The position numbers were made by a program, and so were the translations under genes. 64,000 nt of DNA from Sciurus carolinensis (taxonomy: Eukaryota > Chordata > Mammalia > Rodentia > Sciuridae): the NCBI RefSeq assembly GCF_902686445.1, contig NW_025920103.1, positions 4,510,783 to 4,574,782 of the forward strand. Direction: 5' to 3'. Positions 60,690-64,000 of the stretch are shown piece after piece. The notes below the pieces were generated by a model that was not told where the DNA came from, made no database searches, and worked only from the letters and a program-made list of their open reading frames with translations. Numbering within the stretch: position 1 is the first letter of the stretch; the number at the start of each line of letters is the position of its first letter.

Positions 60690-61395
60690 AAACACCACCT
60701 TATCTTCCTCTCTCCCAGCCCCCAGCAGACATCATCCTACATTCCTCTAGTGACTGGCTTGTTTCCATCAGCATGCTGTCCTCAGGGGTCATCTTTCTTT
60801 TCAGGACTGAGTATTATTCCATGCTGTGTTTGCCCTGGACCACATTTCCTTTATTCATCCACTACCATGAGCACACAGGCTGCTGCCACTGTGGGCTGTC
60901 GCAAATGATGCAGCCATGAATGTGGGTGTGATCACATCTCCTCCAGACCCTGCTCTCAATTCTTTGGGGGGCTACCCAGAGGTGGAATTGCTGGATCACA
61001 CATTGCCTCTAGTATTAATTTTTGGAGGAACTTTGGTTCTGTTTTCTGTAAGGACTGCTCCAATTCATACCCACTCCACAGTGCAGAAGCCTCTCCTTTC
61101 CCACACCCTGTCCACACTGGCCTTTTTAATAACAGCCATTCTGACAGATGTGAGGTGACAGCGTGTGGGTTTGAATTGAATTTCCTTACCTCCTAGCTTG
61201 TGAGCCAGCACCTTATCCTGTGAAGCTGGTCATTTGCATATTCACACCCAGTCTGGTCTTTGCTTATTTTGTAATCAGATGTTTTGTTGTTGAGATGCAG
61301 GTGACCTTTGGACACTTTGGGTATTAACTCCTTATTGAACACAGGATTCGCAAATACTTTTCCCATTCCATAGGCCACCTTTTCAGCCTGCCTTG
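60690..61395 (-). mobile_element. Ancient LINE-1 (L1M-like) 3' region
   Basis: 'gtacccattaaacaccacc', 'gtattattccatgctgtg', 'tttcctttattcatccacta', 'ggtggaattgctggatcaca' and 'aacagccattctgacagatgtgagg' are standard reverse-complement readings of L1 3' UTR and ORF2. It stands opposite to the fragment on its left. Confidence 0.85.
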
Positions 61396-61469
61396 TCCTT
61401 GGATACGTGGGAGCTTTACGTTGTCATACGTGGCCAAGGGTTGTATGTGGAACTTAAAAAGGACCCTGA

Positions 61470-61605
61470 GTCAACAGCAAAAGATCCAAACAACTCAATT
61501 GTAGAATGGCCCAAAATTAAGGACAGCCACTTCACTGGACTGTGGTGGCAAAGGCCACCTGGACATTCAGAACCACTAGCTATTAGGGAAATGCCCAGAT
61601 AAGAT
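61470..61605 (+). mobile_element. Ancient LINE-1 short fragment
   Basis: 'caaaagatccaaacaactcaattgtagaatggcccaaaat', 'acttcactgg' and 'gctattagggaaatgcccag' match L1 ORF2 C-terminal coding text in a degraded form, on the plus strand. Confidence 0.65.
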
Positions 61606-62049
61606 CCCAGGAGAGATCCCACAACTCCTGGAACAGCAGGTAACAGTGGCAACACCAAAGGCTGCCTGGGCATGGCTAGTAGAGAGGTTCAGTGGAGCGG
61701 CTGCTGGGAAGGCACTCTGGTCATCCTTTACAAGTTACAGACAAACCGAACATCTTGGCTTCTATTTATACGACCTTTTGACAAAAGTTCAGAGGCTGAG
61801 CACAGATTAATGATGGCCAGAGTTTAGAAATGTAAGGGCGTGCCTGAGTTTAGCATCTTGACTTTGTAGGAGGCCACAGGATCTGCTCCTATGATAAAAT
61901 GACAGAAGACGCTCACACTAGCTCCGTCCAATTTCTGGCTTGGCGTTGAACGATAATCCAGCAAGCCGCAATCAATGGAGTCAATTAAGCAAAGGTTACG
62001 AGCCAGCTGTGACCCGCATTATTTCTCCGGGGAAAGGCTGAGACTGGGG
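61606..62049. other. Intergenic, upstream of the receptor gene
   Basis: Unique sequence between old L1 material and the GC-rich promoter region. No gene. Confidence 0.5.
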
Positions 62050-62361
62050 AAACCTTGATGCCCACTTTCACATGCAGGCCTGACCCAGCACGGGAGACAC
62101 GCGCTGGCCATGCGAGGCGGAACGGACACAGCAGGCACTGAGCCCCAGGAGTCGTGTGGGCAGGTGGAGCGTCCAGCCTCAGGACTGCGAGGGAAGAACT
62201 TTTTGGAGCGCGTCTGCTGATCTCTGGATGCAGTCGCCCTGCCTCGGATCCCGCCTCCAGACAGCGGTCGCCCACGCGCCGCCCGCCCGCTGCGCGCTTG
62301 AGTCTCACTGGCTGGCCTAGGGAGCAGTGGCTGCCTCCCTGCAAGCATAGCCAGGTCCGGC
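62050..62361 (+). promoter_or_regulatory. Probable promoter / 5' UTR of the receptor gene
   Basis: GC content and CpG frequency rise sharply here, with a GC-box-like run 'cgcgccgcccgcccgctgcgcgc' at about 62275-62297. No clear TATA box precedes the coding start. The start site is not visible from sequence alone, so the limits are approximate. Confidence 0.45.
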
Positions 62362-62686
62362 ATGCACCCGGAGCGCTTCTCCCAGCTGCTGCGTGAACAC
62401 AACCTGACGCACCAGCAATTCATCGCGCTCTACGGGTTGCAGTCGCTCGTCTACACTCCGGAGATGCCTGCGTGCACCAAGCTGGACTTGGTGCACACCT
62501 GGGTGCTCATTTTAGCCCTGGTGCTTTCCAGCAACACGCTGGTGGTTTACGTGGTGACCCGCAGGAAGGCCATGCGCACCATCACCAACATCTTCATCTG
62601 CTCCCTGGCTCTCAGTGACTTGCTCATCGCCTTCTTCTGCATCCCAGTCAGGATGCTCCAGAATATCTCAGACAACTGGCTAGGGG
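62362..62686 (+). CDS. QRFPR: QRFP receptor (GPR103)-like GPCR, first coding exon (partial gene)
   Basis: Class A GPCR for the RFamide peptide QRFP (26RFa), a plasma-membrane receptor linked to feeding and energy balance. The 108 codons plus one base closely resemble the N-terminus of mammalian QRFPR. There is an extracellular tail with an N-L-T sequon at residue 14 and conserved 'QFIALY' and 'LVYTPE' stretches. TM1 is at about residues 47-65 with Asn58 (N1.50). Intracellular loop 1 is R-R-K-A-M-R-T. TM2 contains L-A-L-S-D with Asp86 (D2.50). 'MLQNISDNWLG' leads to the end, with a sequon at 101. Similarity stops at a GT donor (62687), phase 1. The start at 62362 is the first in-frame ATG. The human start aligns five codons upstream, at ATA (62347). 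TM1 has S-S-N where human has F-G-N. Rodents have a second paralogue, so which copy this is stays open. Later exons lie beyond the window. Confidence 0.88.
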
Positions 62687-64000
62687 GTCAGTGCGTGCCT
62701 TGCCCAGTGCCCCACACCCTCACCAAGGGTGTTTGTTCCTTCCCACTCTTACCAATTGGCAATCCGTGGTTTCTTTCTTTGGCGTTTTTTTCTATTAACT
62801 TCACGATCAGGAGGTCAGGAGGCTAGGTCTTTGAATCCCCTCTCATCTGTAATGGATTTCTGAAATAGCCTTAAACATAGATTTATATAGCATTGACTTG
62901 AAAGTGACACATAGTGTGAAAAATTTTAAATTGATTTATAGGTTAGAAACTTTCTGATGCTCTCAAATGCAGCTACTGTATTTGGGCACTTAAAAATTGC
63001 CTTGTGCAACTAATGCCATCAAATTAAGGGGAGAATTTTGGATCATCTCACAGAACTTGTTTTTTGAGCAAAAGATGAAGACTTGCCATTTCTCTGTGAA
63101 ATTATTGAGGAGAAGATGTTGGAGATGTGTTTTGAAGAATAATTTACACTTGTCAGCAGAGAAGGATGGGGTATTCTTGAGTGGGGCTCACTCCAAAATT
63201 GGGAAGACAGAAGAGGGTACTTGAAGCCATTTCAGGCATGTGCAGTTTATATGTGTAATGGTGGAAAATGAGACAGCCAGTGATGAAGGAGCAGATTTGT
63301 GAAGCCTGCTGTATTGCTGTGTCATTACAGCACCATTTGTATGACAAGGAACGTGGATCTCTTTCTGGGAATCAGGAGACCTGGGTTACCACCTTGGTTC
63401 TAATGCACATGACTTCAACATGTCTGGGCCTCAGTGTTGCAATATGATATTAGAATCAGTGTTGTTTGCTAGTAAAAGGAGGCCCACAGCCTTTCTGAGG
63501 ATGGATGTCCAGGGAGACTCTAACTGAGGACGTCCCCTGCTGATGGCAGAGGGGCACTCCAAGGCTTTTCTCACACCCTGCTTTCCTTGCTTCCTATTTC
63601 ATAGGGGCATTTCACATTAGCTTCTAAATACTGAAAAAGAGGTGATATGTGGCTGAAGTATTTTGTAGGGTTAGAGAGAGATGAGTGTTAGGAAATGTGC
63701 TTTGAAAAGATGGGCCCTTTTCAAAAGGTGGGTGTTCAGCTGGAGGCAGCCTGTGTTTATCTGGGATGGGATTTGTAGAATAAGTGATGTGCTATAATCG
63801 AGTGTAGGACACCTAAGTTGAAGTCCAGGGGAGAAGACAGTGCCTGGGAAACAACTGAGATGGACACTGAGCAAGAATCAACTTGTATGTTTTAAGGTAG
63901 GAAAAATAATTGCAAAAAAATAAAAGGGTTCAAGAACTGAAAATTAATTCTTAGTTTAATGTTTGACAGAGCCATTGAGGACTCCTAGGTGGTAAAGCAT
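62687..64000 (+). other. QRFPR: Receptor gene intron 1 (partial)
   Basis: It begins with donor 'gtcagt' directly after the exon and runs past the window end. The 'gtcagt' has C at +3 instead of the usual A/G, with the G at +5 kept. There is no similarity to the next part of the receptor within the window. Apart from a MIR at 63340, no repeat or exon is recognised. Confidence 0.75.
63340..63475 (+). mobile_element. MIR SINE fragment (in intron)
   Basis: 'gtggatctctttctgggaatcaggagacctgggttaccaccttggttctaatgcacatgactt' and 'catgtctgggcctcagtgttgc' follow the MIR pattern 'ggagtcaggagacctgggttc...cctgggcctcagtttc'. Confidence 0.75.

Overview
This is nuclear DNA from a mammal, most likely a squirrel-family rodent (ground squirrel, marmot or relative). 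The clues are tRNA-derived ID SINEs, composite B1+ID SINEs of the kind described from Sciuridae, MIR and MaLR relics, and a young, non-murine LINE-1 family that is present many times. The species call is inference from repeat types, not from a database match.

Only one real protein-coding gene is recognisable. At the right edge (62362-62686, + strand) lies a first coding exon that closely resembles the pyroglutamylated RFamide peptide receptor QRFPR (GPR103). It ends at a splice donor, and intron 1 runs out of the window. The roughly 62 kb to its left looks like a gene-poor intergenic region made of transposable elements of several ages.

Layout. 1-1.6 kb: 3' end of a LINE-1 (+). 3.7-10.8 kb: an ID SINE, two related LTR-like repeats, two older L1 3' fragments, and an ID inserted in one of them with a clean duplication. 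12.0-18.7 kb: a full-length but decayed L1 (+) with a 15-bp target-site duplication. 18.8-33.2 kb: SINEs, MIRs, MaLR LTRs and a TTCC-rich tract. 34.0-40.9 kb: a full-length, younger L1 (-) with a 14-bp duplication, whose ORF2 is interrupted by only four in-frame stops. 41.6-47.3 kb: several MaLR LTRs, a 26-bp minisatellite and a GT tract. 47.9-50.6 kb: an older L1 (-) split by a younger L1. 50.7-55.8 kb: solo-LTR candidates, a MIR and a CT-rich minisatellite. 59.7-61.6 kb: ancient L1 fragments in opposing orientations, then the receptor promoter and exon.

The most interesting material is in the L1 family. Its 5' UTR is built from tandem monomers of about 69 bp (with a 138-bp higher-order unit in one copy). 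Its 3' UTR carries a short TTAGGG-like array in all four copies that reach it. The two full-length copies share the same premature stop at the same ORF2 codon. I found no CRISPR array, operon, functional RNA gene or complete novel protein-coding system.
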